A stretch of DNA of 64,000 nt from Anaerolineaceae bacterium (GTDB lineage Bacteria > Chloroflexota > Anaerolineae > Anaerolineales > Anaerolineaceae), in contig PABH01000056.1 of assembly GCA_002702705.1 (NCBI GenBank), positions 1 through 64,000 on the forward strand, read 5' to 3'. The position numbers were made by a program, and so were the translations under genes. This document shows positions 18,542 through 27,134 of this stretch, in pieces. The notes beneath the pieces are model-generated. The model did no database searches. It was not told the DNA's origin and was given only the letters and a program-made list of their open reading frames with translations. Each line of letters starts with the position of its first letter. Within the stretch, counting starts at the first letter, position 1.

Positions 18542-18948
18542 AACACACTCCGGATTTTAGTCTACTTTGACTTTTATTATACGTTAAATTTTCAATCCAA
18601 CCCGGATAATTTACAAAACAAAATTGTAAGAATAAACCACCCGATAAGAAACCTAAAATATTGATGCAATCTTAAATTTACCTTTGGTGGAGAAGGCACC
18701 CTCCGGGATGTTTCGTTTCACGTACTGATTTAACAAGCAGTCCTGCCGGAGGTTGTTTCTTAAAGTGGTATTTTTTTATATCAAAACCAACTATAAAAGC
18801 CGTTTAACCGCACACGGAAGAACAGAGATACAGATTTTATAATTGCCATTGCAATGGTTAAGTTATGGATTGCCCTGACCATCATTGAAGCAATGAAGAA
18901 AAACCTTGGGGTGGGGTGACTCTTTAAATTTACTTTACTTAAAACATA
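18542..18948. other. non-coding region with degenerate repeat arms
   Basis: About 400 bp between the response regulator and the ABC operon terminator. It holds the probable -10 of the response-regulator gene (18576-18581). An imperfect palindrome near 18690-18750 (CCCTCCGGGA...CCGGAGG) recalls the 12055-12430 repeats. A 68-codon minus-strand frame at 18781-18987 runs into the terminator and is not credible as a gene. Confidence 0.4.
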
Positions 18949-18981
18949 ACCACCCGAAAGGATGGCTGTCTTTCGGGTGGT
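18949..18981 (-). terminator. intrinsic terminator of the first ABC operon
   Basis: A perfect 12-bp stem, ACCACCCGAAAG / CTTTCGGGTGGT, with a 9-nt loop, 18 bp beyond the stop of the last ATPase gene. On the minus strand it is followed by TATGTTTTAAG, a modest U-rich tract. Confidence 0.8.
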
Positions 18982-18999
18982 TCGCAAATAAAAATTAGG

Positions 19000-20013
19000 T
19001 TAGACCAAATAACAAGCTACGTAATGACCATCACCTTTATCTTCCAATGGTGGATGCAAACTTTCCTCACATACCTTTACCGCCAATGGACAGCGGTCAT
19101 AAAAACGGCAGCGCGGTTTCGGGTTAATCGGTTTACTGATACTGCCCAAAATAGCCGGATCAGGGCGTTTGTACATTGGGTCCGGAATCGGTACTGCGGA
19201 GATCAATGCTCTGGTATAAGGATGCAGCGGATTGGCTAATACTTCTTCCGTGTTGCCACGTTCCACCACTTTGCCCATATACATAACGGCAATATCATCA
19301 CTGGAGTAACGAGCGACTGCCAAATCATGGGTAATATAGAGATAACTGACATTTAATTTTTGTGCCAGTTCCGACATCAGGTTCATCACACCAGTCCGGA
19401 TGGAAACATCCAACATCGAAGTTGGTTCATCTGCTACGATAAAATCGGGATTGATGACCAAAGCTCGGGCAATAGCCACCCGCTGGCGCTGCCCACCGGA
19501 AAGTTCATGTGGATAACGGAACATAAAAGAACTTGCTGGTGTTAACCCAACCTGCTCCAATAATTGAGCCACCTTAAATTCTCGTTCCGGTGTGGTTCCA
19601 ATACCCTGTACGGTTAAGGGCTCTGCTACTGCATCATAAATTGTCAGCCGTGGATTCAAAGATTCATAGGGGTCTTGGAAAATCATCTGTACCCGCTGCC
19701 GGTAATGTTTGAGCTCTTTTCCCTTTAAGGAGGCCATATCAACCAGACCGCCACCATCCTGATTATCAGCCAGGAAAATATGTCCATCGGTCGGATCATA
19801 TAAGCGGGTTAATAACTTACCCGTTGTGGTTTTTCCACAGCCGGATTCACCGACCAACGCCAGAGACTTCCCATGTTGAATCTCAAAGCTCACATCATCT
19901 ACGGCATGGATGTAAACCTGATTTCGGCCAAAAAAATCACCACCCACAGGAAAGTATTTTTTTAGATGTTCAACTTTAACCAGCGGCATGTTGCCATTTT
20001 TATTTTCTACCAT
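19000..20013 (-). CDS. oligopeptide/dipeptide ABC transporter ATPase (OppF/DppF type)
   Basis: A 337-residue cytoplasmic ATPase, one of two that power the peptide-type importer encoded at 19.0-25.3 kb. Walker A is [12 protein letters not shown], the signature [15 protein letters not shown] and Walker [10 protein letters not shown]. The C-terminal OppF-type extension has the Cys cluster [16 protein letters not shown], which in relatives binds an iron-sulfur cluster. I use the ATG at 20013, which overlaps the stop of the preceding gene (TAATG) and has GGAGG upstream; a longer frame from 20040 is not needed. It is last in the operon, before the terminator at 18949. Confidence 0.92.
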   Translation of the reverse strand: MVENKNGNMPLVKVEHLKKYFPVGGDFFGRNQVYIHAVDDVSFEIQHGKSLALVGESGCGKTTTGKLLTRLYDPTDGHIFLADNQDGGGLVDMASLKGKELKHYRQRVQMIFQDPYESLNPRLTIYDAVAEPLTVQGIGTTPEREFKVAQLLEQVGLTPASSFMFRYPHELSGGQRQRVAIARALVINPDFIVADEPTSMLDVSIRTGVMNLMSELAQKLNVSYLYITHDLAVARYSSDDIAVMYMGKVVERGNTEEVLANPLHPYTRALISAVPIPDPMYKRPDPAILGSISKPINPKPRCRFYDRCPLAVKVCEESLHPPLEDKGDGHYVACYLV

Positions 20014-20987
20014 TAGGCCACCTCCGATGGGTTCCAGCATGCAATCATATGACCGCCGCCAATATCTTCAAATGGGGGTTGTTCTTTCTTACACTTATCC
20101 AAAGCCCGTGGGCAGCGTGGATGAAAACGGCAACCTGATGGTGGATACAAAAGATCAGGTGGTTCTCCTGCCAGGGCAACCAGTTTTTTCTTTTCTCCCT
20201 TAATGCTGGGGAATGCAGACATCAGCGCAACCGTATAGGGGTGGCGTGGACGTTTGAATACATCATCCGCCTGGCTTAACTCACATAATCGACCTGCATA
20301 CATAACACCAATGCGGTCACTTACTTCTGCAATCACAGCAATATCATGGGAAATATAGATCATGCTCATACCCAATTTTTGCTGCACCTGGCGCAGCTCA
20401 CGCAGAACCTGGTCCTGAACAATCACATCCAAAGCCGTTGTCGGTTCATCCGCAATAATTAAATCGGGGTTACAGGCCAATGCCATTGCAATCACCGCAC
20501 GCTGGCGCATACCACCAGAAAATTCATGCGGATACCGTTCGGCCATTTGTTCATCGATGCCCACCAGGTTAAACAATTGTTTAACTCTTTCCTTGGCATC
20601 TTCCGGCTCAACATTCCGTTCGTGCTGGTCGATGGCTTCAATAATTTGATCTCCAACCTTATAAACCGGATTCAACGAGTTCATTGCTGCCTGAAAAACC
20701 ATCGAAATTCGATCCCAACGGATCTTCTGCATCTCGTTGTCACTAAGCGGCACCATATCCAAATCTTCAAGGTAAATATGGCCTCCTGTAATCCGGGCAT
20801 TATCCGCCATGATTTTTAATAATGTCATTGCTACCGAGGTCTTACCGCAGCCTGATTCACCAACCAGACCAAGTGATTCCCCGCGCTTCAAATCAAAAGT
20901 GACGTTATCAATGGCGGAGACATCACCTTTGGTTGTTTTGTAAATCATCGTCAGGTTTTGCACTGACAATAACGGTTTTTCTGCCAT
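20013..20987 (-). CDS. oligopeptide/dipeptide ABC transporter ATPase (OppD/DppD type)
   Basis: A 324-residue ATPase paired with the OppF-type partner. Walker A is [11 protein letters not shown], signature [15 protein letters not shown], Walker [13 protein letters not shown]. The C-terminus has CRFHPRCPRALDKCKKE, the OppD/F cysteine motif. The start is the ATG at 20987 with AGAGGAAAC in front; an upstream TTG would add five residues without better support. It is 23 bp downstream of the OppC-type permease gene and coupled to the next ATPase by a one-base overlap. Confidence 0.92.
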   Translation of the reverse strand: MAEKPLLSVQNLTMIYKTTKGDVSAIDNVTFDLKRGESLGLVGESGCGKTSVAMTLLKIMADNARITGGHIYLEDLDMVPLSDNEMQKIRWDRISMVFQAAMNSLNPVYKVGDQIIEAIDQHERNVEPEDAKERVKQLFNLVGIDEQMAERYPHEFSGGMRQRAVIAMALACNPDLIIADEPTTALDVIVQDQVLRELRQVQQKLGMSMIYISHDIAVIAEVSDRIGVMYAGRLCELSQADDVFKRPRHPYTVALMSAFPSIKGEKKKLVALAGEPPDLLYPPSGCRFHPRCPRALDKCKKEQPPFEDIGGGHMIACWNPSEVA

Positions 20988-21010
20988 TTTGTTTCCTCTC
21001 AATTCTTTCT

Positions 21011-21958
21011 TTAGCGGCGGCGAAGTCTGGGATTGACCACTTCATCCAATGCACGACCCACCAAATAAAAAGCCATACATAACAAAGTGATTGCCAAACC
21101 GGCAGGCACAATCAGATACCAATACTTCCATCCGCCCAATAAATAACCAGCAGCCTGGGTCGTATTGATCATCATGCCCCAACTGATTCGCAGATTGAGC
21201 AGGCCAAAAAAGGACAAAGCGGCTTCAGAGAAGATTGCACCGGTAACCGTAAACATCATGTTCAAAAATGCCAGAGGCATTAAATTGGGCACAATATGAC
21301 GGAAGATAATGTGCATATCACTGCCGCCAGCAATTCTGGCTGCTTCAATATATGGTTTTACCTTGATGGTTAAGGCCTGGGCTTTGAAGATAATTGTTGT
21401 TCCACCAAAGCCGCCCAAAATACCAATCAATAAAGCCAGTTCGATCATGCCAAAATCAAAAAAGGCTGATAAAACCACCAACAGCGCCAGGAACGGCAAA
21501 ATATTAATCAGATCTGCCAGGCGCATAAAGAAAGAATCAATTGCTCCTCCATAATAAGCCGAGATGGCACCGACCGAGGTAGCTAAAATCACCGTGGTTA
21601 ATGCCGCCAGCATACCCAAGATAAATTCAGATCGGGTACTGTACATAAGCTGGCTAAGTACATCACGGCCAGCGGGGTCGGTTCCAAGCAAATGCTTGAG
21701 TGATGGCTGGGCAGGGTTAAAGAAAATTTCAGGATCATTACCGATAAATGGGTCGTAAATCGCCGGATCCCAAACCGTGTTCATTAAAATCGGATGTAAA
21801 ATCGCCATGACGGCAAATAAAACAATAATGCCAAGGCCAAACAATCCAATTTTATTTTGAGAAAAAATTGCCCAATTTTTCTTAAACCCCTTCCAAGAAG
21901 TTCGTAAACGGATACGCCATATTGGCTCGGCGTGAATTTGATCGGTTGTAGTTGCCAT
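21011..21958 (-). CDS. peptide-type ABC transporter permease (OppC/DppC)
   Basis: A 315-residue inner-membrane permease. The N-terminal OppC_N helix (IGLFGLGIIVLFAVMAILHPIL) is followed by an extracytoplasmic segment, LLGTDPAGRDVLSQLMY, typical of DppC proteins. Five further helices follow. The coupling EAA loop (EAARIAGGSDMHIIFRHIVPNLMP, near 195-220) contacts the ATPases. The gene is 9 bp after the OppB-type permease gene and forms a heterodimeric channel with it. Confidence 0.93.
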   Translation of the reverse strand: MATTTDQIHAEPIWRIRLRTSWKGFKKNWAIFSQNKIGLFGLGIIVLFAVMAILHPILMNTVWDPAIYDPFIGNDPEIFFNPAQPSLKHLLGTDPAGRDVLSQLMYSTRSEFILGMLAALTTVILATSVGAISAYYGGAIDSFFMRLADLINILPFLALLVVLSAFFDFGMIELALLIGILGGFGGTTIIFKAQALTIKVKPYIEAARIAGGSDMHIIFRHIVPNLMPLAFLNMMFTVTGAIFSEAALSFFGLLNLRISWGMMINTTQAAGYLLGGWKYWYLIVPAGLAITLLCMAFYLVGRALDEVVNPRLRRR

Positions 21959-21967
21959 TTTATACTC

Positions 21968-23116
21968 CTAAGAATACCGAATACGGGGGTCTAAGAAGGC
22001 GTAAGCAATATCTGCAAATAAGTGGGCAAATAAAGCCAGTGAGCCAATAAACAAAAATGCACCCATTACCATGGGAATATCTCCCGTTGTGGAGGCCGTC
22101 AGTAGGGTCAAACCCATACCTTCCCAGGAAAAAATGGTTTCGGTGATAATGCCACCAGCTAAAATAAATGGCAGGCCAATAACAAAGTTGGTAAACACCG
22201 GCAGCAGCGCATTGCGGGCTGCATGTTTATCCCGGACAACTTTCTCCGGTAAACCTTTTGCCCGGGCAGCCATAATATAATCTTCCCGCAGTGTATCCAA
22301 CATGGTGGTACGGGTTAACAACATTGTGCCAGAAAAACTAACCAACAATAGCACAAAGATTGGAAGCACCATATGCCATAAGATATCAAAAGCCAGAACG
22401 CCATTTTCTCCAACGACCCAAACTCCAACACAGATGGCCAATGCAGCTAAGATTCCCACCAGGCGAATCCAACGCGATTTGTGCGGGTTTAACTTGCGGG
22501 TGAAGAAGTAAATCAAAGCGGCTACCACTGCAAAAATAAATGCCGTTAATAACAAACGATTAAAAATAAAGTTTGCATTCACCGGAGCACGCAGCCACAA
22601 CTTTGCTGTCAGGAACTTACCAATCGGCACCCATTTCAGGGTAAAACCAAACAAATAAATCATCATGAGTGCCAGCCAAGGGGTAAAGACGGTATATAAA
22701 GCCGCCCCCACCACCGTGACTGAATACTCCAGGCCGGTGCCACGCTCCCATGCCAGCACCCTTCCTAACCAATACCCTACCACAAATTGAATAATTGCAG
22801 CTGTCAGAAACAAGAATATGGTTCGTGGTGCTCGTTCCAGAATAACATCCATCACAGGGCGTTTTAATTGATATGATTCACCTAAGTCTCCTTTGAGCGT
22901 GTTCCCCATCCATTTAAAGAAACGCTCGTAAACGGGGCGATCCAACCCTAAACGCTTTTGCAGCGATTCACGCATTTCAGGGGTGAATTTAGGATTCATC
23001 ACATATTGCAGGGTGATATCTCCGGGTTGTGCGTCAAGCAAAAAATATGTCAACGCAAAAAAGACAAATAGAGTAATCACAATTTGCAATAGGCGGTTAA
23101 CAAGATATTTCCACAT
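21968..23116 (-). CDS. peptide-type ABC transporter permease (OppB/DppB), enlarged
   Basis: A 382-residue permease, about 50 residues longer than usual for OppB/DppB. It starts MWKYLVNRLLQIVITLFVFF with the OppB N-terminal helix. The EAA loop reads EDYIMAARAKGLPEKVVRDKHAARN near residue 280. The additional length lies in the middle (about 185-245), where an extra pair of hydrophobic stretches flanks a basic RKLNPHKSRWIR segment. The ATG at 23116 is preceded by AAGGAGAGAGT; five more in-frame codons upstream are not needed. It begins beyond the hairpin at 23214-23242 that separates it from the binding-protein gene. Confidence 0.92.
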   Translation of the reverse strand: MWKYLVNRLLQIVITLFVFFALTYFLLDAQPGDITLQYVMNPKFTPEMRESLQKRLGLDRPVYERFFKWMGNTLKGDLGESYQLKRPVMDVILERAPRTIFLFLTAAIIQFVVGYWLGRVLAWERGTGLEYSVTVVGAALYTVFTPWLALMMIYLFGFTLKWVPIGKFLTAKLWLRAPVNANFIFNRLLLTAFIFAVVAALIYFFTRKLNPHKSRWIRLVGILAALAICVGVWVVGENGVLAFDILWHMVLPIFVLLLVSFSGTMLLTRTTMLDTLREDYIMAARAKGLPEKVVRDKHAARNALLPVFTNFVIGLPFILAGGIITETIFSWEGMGLTLLTASTTGDIPMVMGAFLFIGSLALFAHLFADIAYAFLDPRIRYS

Positions 23117-23213
23117 ACTCTCTCCTTGCATATTAGGTTCATTGTCCTAATAAAAAAAAATTAACAATGCCAACAAAAGAAAAACGGACAAAACCCAACA
23201 AAAACGTTCTCAA

Positions 23214-23242
23214 TTCCTTGGGGGGCAAAGCCCCCCAAGGAA
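23214..23242 (-). terminator. hairpin between binding-protein and permease genes
   Basis: A perfect 13-bp stem, TTCCTTGGGGGGC / GCCCCCCAAGGAA, with a 3-nt loop, 22 bp after the binding-protein stop and ~100 bp before the permease start. On the minus strand it is followed by TTGAGAACG and then GTTTTTGTT, so termination would be partial. It probably sets a high ratio of binding protein to permease or stabilises the upstream mRNA. Confidence 0.75.
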
Positions 23243-23264
23243 AACTTTACTATTTAGAAACAAA

Positions 23265-25274
23265 TTACTCTAAGGCTCTCGCCAGGGTTGGGCGGCCGTA
23301 ATAGCCAGGGCCAATCCCATCAAGTACTTCCGTGTAAGGGAATTCGATATTGCGGAATGCATCAACCATCGGTGTAGTGAAGAGGGTGATGTATGGCAAT
23401 TCTTCAGATAACAGAACCTGGATATCCATAGCGATTTGCTGGGCAGCGTCCATATCGGTTTCTGAGTACAGGGCAACACATTTTTCAGCTAATGCCGGGC
23501 TTTCGTAGTTATACGGATTGCCGCCAACTTGATCAAAGAAATCACACAGATAGTCCGGGAAGGCGGTCAGACCCCAACCCAAGATGAACATATCGTAATC
23601 GCCTGTTTCGTAAACAGCGGAGATGATATTGTTGAAGTTGGTTAATTCAGCATTCACCGGCATACCTAATTGGCTCATCCATTGTTCAATGTACACACCA
23701 GCGGTAGCGCGTAGTGGATCGTAACCAGCGGAAGGAGCTAACAGGGTATATTCGGGCATGGGTTGGCCATTTGGTAAAATGAGGCCTTCACCGTAGTTCA
23801 CGGAACCACCACGATCTTCATTCCATGACGGTTCAACTTCCCAGGTGTAACCAGCGTCTTTTAACATACTGACGGCAGTTTCCATGCGGCCTTTTGCATC
23901 CTGACCTTCACACCAACGGGTAACATTTTTGTTATGCCAGAAGGTAAGACCTTCGGGAACAAGGGTGTAAACCGGCAGTGCCTGACCTTGCAAAACACGT
24001 TCTGCTAAGAAATCAAGATCAATCATACAAGCAATTGCCTGGTGTAAGATCGGATCGGCTAATTCTTCACGTGCATAATTGAATGCAAGGAAGCGGAAGC
24101 CATTGGCTTTGTTGGTGGTGATAGTAATTGCATCGTCGGTTTTTAATTGATCAACAAAACCTTGTGAAATACCATTTGGGGTCAAAATGAAATCTACATC
24201 ATCATTGCGCAGGGCCAGAACTGCGGCATCGGCATTGTAGACTGTGTAAAGGGCACTATCAAAGAAGGGGCCGGTCACGTATTCAAGGGTTTTATCGCCG
24301 GTAGGTTCACCGTAAGCAGTAAATTCATAACTGCCATCAGGAGAAACTTCACGGAAAGCACCGTTTTCATACATTTCAACTTTGTTGCCAATGGCGCTGT
24401 TGTTTTCATTTACAACTGATTCAGAGAAAGCGCCAACTTCCCATTTATTCAGCATCCATTCACCAAAGACCGGTTCACCTTCGTTATCCATATTCTGGAC
24501 AATTTCAATTGCTTCGGCAACAGTGGCAATACCGTCTTCGCTTTCATAATCCACACCTTCAACCATGGCTAAAGCATCGGCAAGTTTGGGTGCCCAGTAT
24601 GCGCTGCTGACGATATTCCCTTGCAGGGTACCGTATTGCCAAAGGGAGAGACCTGGCTCGATGTTGAAATAGAATTTTACATTCAGGTCATCGACGGCTT
24701 CCACTTTGTTCAAGTATTCAGCATTGTATTGACCAAGCCAGTTACCACCCATGCGGAGGGCTAACTGGGTATTGGCTGTAAACGCAACATCTTCAGCGGT
24801 TAACGGAGATCCGTCATTCCACACTAAACCATCTTGCAGTTTGATGGTGCTAACAAACAAACCATCTTCTTCAACAAAGGGTTCCGGTAAACCTTCTGCA
24901 ACCATGGGGATAAAATCCCAACGTTTGTCAGAAAGGGTGTACAGGGACGGCCAATGTACATCGGTGACGAGATAATTCCAGAAACTGGAATCTGTATCAT
25001 CATATAACGCCCACACATTGGTGGTGGTCATATCTTCCAAGACTGCGTACCGCACAACCGGATCACGTTCGCTCATAACGGGTTCTTCGGCAGTCGGTTC
25101 TTCGGCAACGGGTTCTTGGGCTGTTGGTTCTTCAGCCGCTGGGGTATCAGCAGCCGGTTCTTCAACCGCGGGCGGTTCTGCAGGAGTTTCTGCAGGGGCA
25201 GGTTGGCAGGCAGCCAAAATCATGCTGGCTGTGATAACCAAACCTACGATCAACATAAGGGTATTTCTTTTCAT
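23265..25274 (-). CDS. ABC transporter substrate-binding lipoprotein, family 5 (peptide type)
   Basis: A 669-residue solute-binding protein. The lipobox is LAAC (Cys near residue 23), followed by a ~50-residue linker of Pro/Ala/Glu repeats and then the SBP_bac_5 fold (WNYLVTDVHWPSLYTL; LQDGLVWNDGSPLTAEDVAFT; DPILHQAIACMIDLDFL). It is longer than the ~530 residues typical of the family, mainly because of an insert near 250-350. The start is the ATG at 25274 with GGAGGAGAAGG; a longer frame to 25427 runs through the promoter. It is the first gene of the operon. The true substrate may be peptides, nickel or sugars; the family does not decide. Confidence 0.92.
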   Translation of the reverse strand: MKRNTLMLIVGLVITASMILAACQPAPAETPAEPPAVEEPAADTPAAEEPTAQEPVAEEPTAEEPVMSERDPVVRYAVLEDMTTTNVWALYDDTDSSFWNYLVTDVHWPSLYTLSDKRWDFIPMVAEGLPEPFVEEDGLFVSTIKLQDGLVWNDGSPLTAEDVAFTANTQLALRMGGNWLGQYNAEYLNKVEAVDDLNVKFYFNIEPGLSLWQYGTLQGNIVSSAYWAPKLADALAMVEGVDYESEDGIATVAEAIEIVQNMDNEGEPVFGEWMLNKWEVGAFSESVVNENNSAIGNKVEMYENGAFREVSPDGSYEFTAYGEPTGDKTLEYVTGPFFDSALYTVYNADAAVLALRNDDVDFILTPNGISQGFVDQLKTDDAITITTNKANGFRFLAFNYAREELADPILHQAIACMIDLDFLAERVLQGQALPVYTLVPEGLTFWHNKNVTRWCEGQDAKGRMETAVSMLKDAGYTWEVEPSWNEDRGGSVNYGEGLILPNGQPMPEYTLLAPSAGYDPLRATAGVYIEQWMSQLGMPVNAELTNFNNIISAVYETGDYDMFILGWGLTAFPDYLCDFFDQVGGNPYNYESPALAEKCVALYSETDMDAAQQIAMDIQVLLSEELPYITLFTTPMVDAFRNIEFPYTEVLDGIGPGYYGRPTLARALE

Positions 25275-25379
25275 TTCCTTCTCCTCCGAAATGGATATAG
25301 TGGTAATGAATTTTTGATTTTTGGGAAAATTGCCGTGGAAGACAATTTTCCAACGACATAAGGAAGACCCTCTGGCCGG

Positions 25380-25425
25380 GTCGTATTCGCAATATAGCAT
25401 TAAGAAAAATGACAGTAAATACGAC
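25380..25425. promoter_or_regulatory. inverted repeat bracketing the promoter (candidate operator)
   Basis: A perfect 8-bp inverted repeat, GTCGTATT (25380-25387) and AATACGAC (25418-25425), encloses the -10 and overlaps the -35 of the promoter at 25391-25419. The arm starts are 38 bp apart, a little under four helical turns, so a dimer of dimers or a loop could bridge them. This is a candidate operator of unknown regulator. Confidence 0.4.
25391..25419 (-). promoter_or_regulatory. promoter of the first ABC operon
   Basis: On the minus strand TTTACT (25414-25419), a 17-bp spacer and TATATT (25391-25396), with TGC directly before the -10 (extended -10). It lies ~117 bp upstream of the binding-protein ATG. 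Confidence 0.6.
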
Positions 25426-25427
25426 AA

Positions 25428-25882
25428 CTGTCCAACTAAGAGCGTTTAATCGAACATTTTGGGAAAAATCGGCCTTTTATATTACAAGGGCATTGGGCAG
25501 CTGTACAATTAAAAAACCCCCTGTTTTGCTGTTTAAGGAATCAAAAATCTCGAGATTGGATAACATACCAAAACCGAGATTTTTGGGATAAAAATTCTAT
25601 TTAAGCACATTGTATCTGGATTTATGGAAAAATATTGTGCAAGGATAAATCTCGGTTTTTGCTCTTCCACACCATAAGGTATACGCACACCCATTCTGGA
25701 AAGAGCAGACCTCAAGATGATACCTACAAACAGATAATCTCTTTACTTTTCCTGATTTTCCAGCGATTTTATACAATGCCGAAAATCTCGAAGTCGGATA
25801 TTACATAAAATCATACCAAAACCCTTGGTCCGAAGGTAGATCAAAAGGATTTGGGATAAACCGTTAGTACATCAGCTCTGTT
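25428..25882. other. non-coding region with ATCTCG-type inverted repeats
   Basis: About 450 bp without a credible gene. AAAAATCTCG (25543-25552) and CGAGATTTTT (25575-25584) form a perfect 10-bp inverted repeat with a 22-nt loop. Related pieces recur near 25645-25660 (AAATCTCGG) and 25785-25860 (AAAATCTCGA...ATACCAAAACC...TTTGGGATAAA), so this is a diverged tandem family. The first hairpin could end transcription; otherwise no function is visible. Confidence 0.45.
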
Positions 25883-27025
25883 TTATTTCTCCGTATCTAA
25901 GGAACTGATGAATTTGCTCACCATAGTCATGATCGCTTTTTCATGTTTCCATGATTGATCATTATGCTCCAGCCAAAACGGGTAGGATGTTGTCACGACA
26001 ACCATATCAAGATCTTCCACCAGTACAATTAGCTGGCCACCATGACCCCATGCAAAATTAACATGATGGTTTCCCGCATTAGCGGACCACCATTGATATC
26101 CATATCCAATATCACGAAAATCACCCACCTTTTTAACAAAAGCTTCATTCACTGAATAAGTTTGAAGTGAATCCTCCACCCAGTCTGATGGAATGATCTG
26201 CTGATCATCAAATACGCCATCGTTGAGATATAACAGCCCAAACTTAGCAGCATCCCGGGCTGAAAGATGAAGATCACCACATCCATTATTATGTCCTTCT
26301 GCATCTTGCCCCCATTCACCGGGCTCCACGTTTAGGTAAGAAAAGAGGTTTTCTTCCGCATACGCTTTCATATTCATTCCACAGGACCTATCAACAATGA
26401 TCCCCAACCAATTTGAAGACAAATTACTGTAATGAAAGCGGGTTCCCGGATCGTCAACGAGGGGAAAATCTTCAATCAGATGGGGATACCGTCCTGATAA
26501 GAGACCATCCCAAAGGGCTTGACCATCTTCTTCATTGGGATATCCACCCCGCATCTCTAATAAATTTCGGACTGTTATTTGTTCTTTTCGGGGATCAGTT
26601 ATCTCATCTGCTACATCCGGATAAAAATCTAGCAGTTTTTGATTAACACTCGATATACAACCCTGATCAAGGGCAATTCCTACCAGAGCCGAAGTAAAAC
26701 TTTTCGTTACTGATTGAAGCCGGTCCTTTTGGTCAACCGAACCGTCATTGAAATAATCTTCTGCAACCAAATAGCCATTTTTAATGACGAGTAAGCTGTA
26801 AAGGGTCTCCAAATCGGCTGCATTGAGATACATCTCTGCCACAGGATAAGAATCCAGACCCTGCTCCTCCGGCGTGGATACAGGCCAATCCTCTCTGACC
26901 AGTGGTGTGTAATCAACAGAATTTAATGCCTCTTTTGATGGACCACATGCCACTAAAAGTGACAGGATCAAAATTGGAAAGACAACTTTTCTAAAATAGT
27001 GTTTCGTTCGTTTTGACTTCTTCAT
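25883..27025 (-). CDS. serine beta-lactamase-like lipoprotein (class C / EstB / DD-peptidase family)
   Basis: A 380-residue lipoprotein with lipobox LVAC after a short helix. The penicillin-recognising fold is marked by SVTK (active-site Ser/Lys, near 110-113), YSN in FHYSNLSSNW (near 210) and GHGG near 330, standing in for KTG. Proteins of this family include esterases and D-amino-acid peptidases as well as beta-lactamases, so drug resistance should not be assumed. The start is the ATG at 27025 with CGGAGG. It sits among peptide-binding proteins, which would fit trimming of cell-wall or other peptides before uptake; this is inference. It lies 109 bp downstream of the lone binding-protein gene at 27135-29117. 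Confidence 0.88.
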   Translation of the reverse strand: MKKSKRTKHYFRKVVFPILILSLLVACGPSKEALNSVDYTPLVREDWPVSTPEEQGLDSYPVAEMYLNAADLETLYSLLVIKNGYLVAEDYFNDGSVDQKDRLQSVTKSFTSALVGIALDQGCISSVNQKLLDFYPDVADEITDPRKEQITVRNLLEMRGGYPNEEDGQALWDGLLSGRYPHLIEDFPLVDDPGTRFHYSNLSSNWLGIIVDRSCGMNMKAYAEENLFSYLNVEPGEWGQDAEGHNNGCGDLHLSARDAAKFGLLYLNDGVFDDQQIIPSDWVEDSLQTYSVNEAFVKKVGDFRDIGYGYQWWSANAGNHHVNFAWGHGGQLIVLVEDLDMVVVTTSYPFWLEHNDQSWKHEKAIMTMVSKFISSLDTEK

Positions 27026-27134
27026 TTGGGTTCCTCCGTTGAGGTTCTTATCCAAGATACCATAAAAGCACCTTGTTTCCAAATTAGCCACCCAACGGAG
27101 GATTCAGCGAACTTATCGCTCTATTTAACTCAAC

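Noticed and set aside
18781-18987. A 68-codon minus-strand frame beyond the ABC operon
   Set aside because: It begins inside the operon's terminator hairpin and shows no ribosome binding site or family resemblance.
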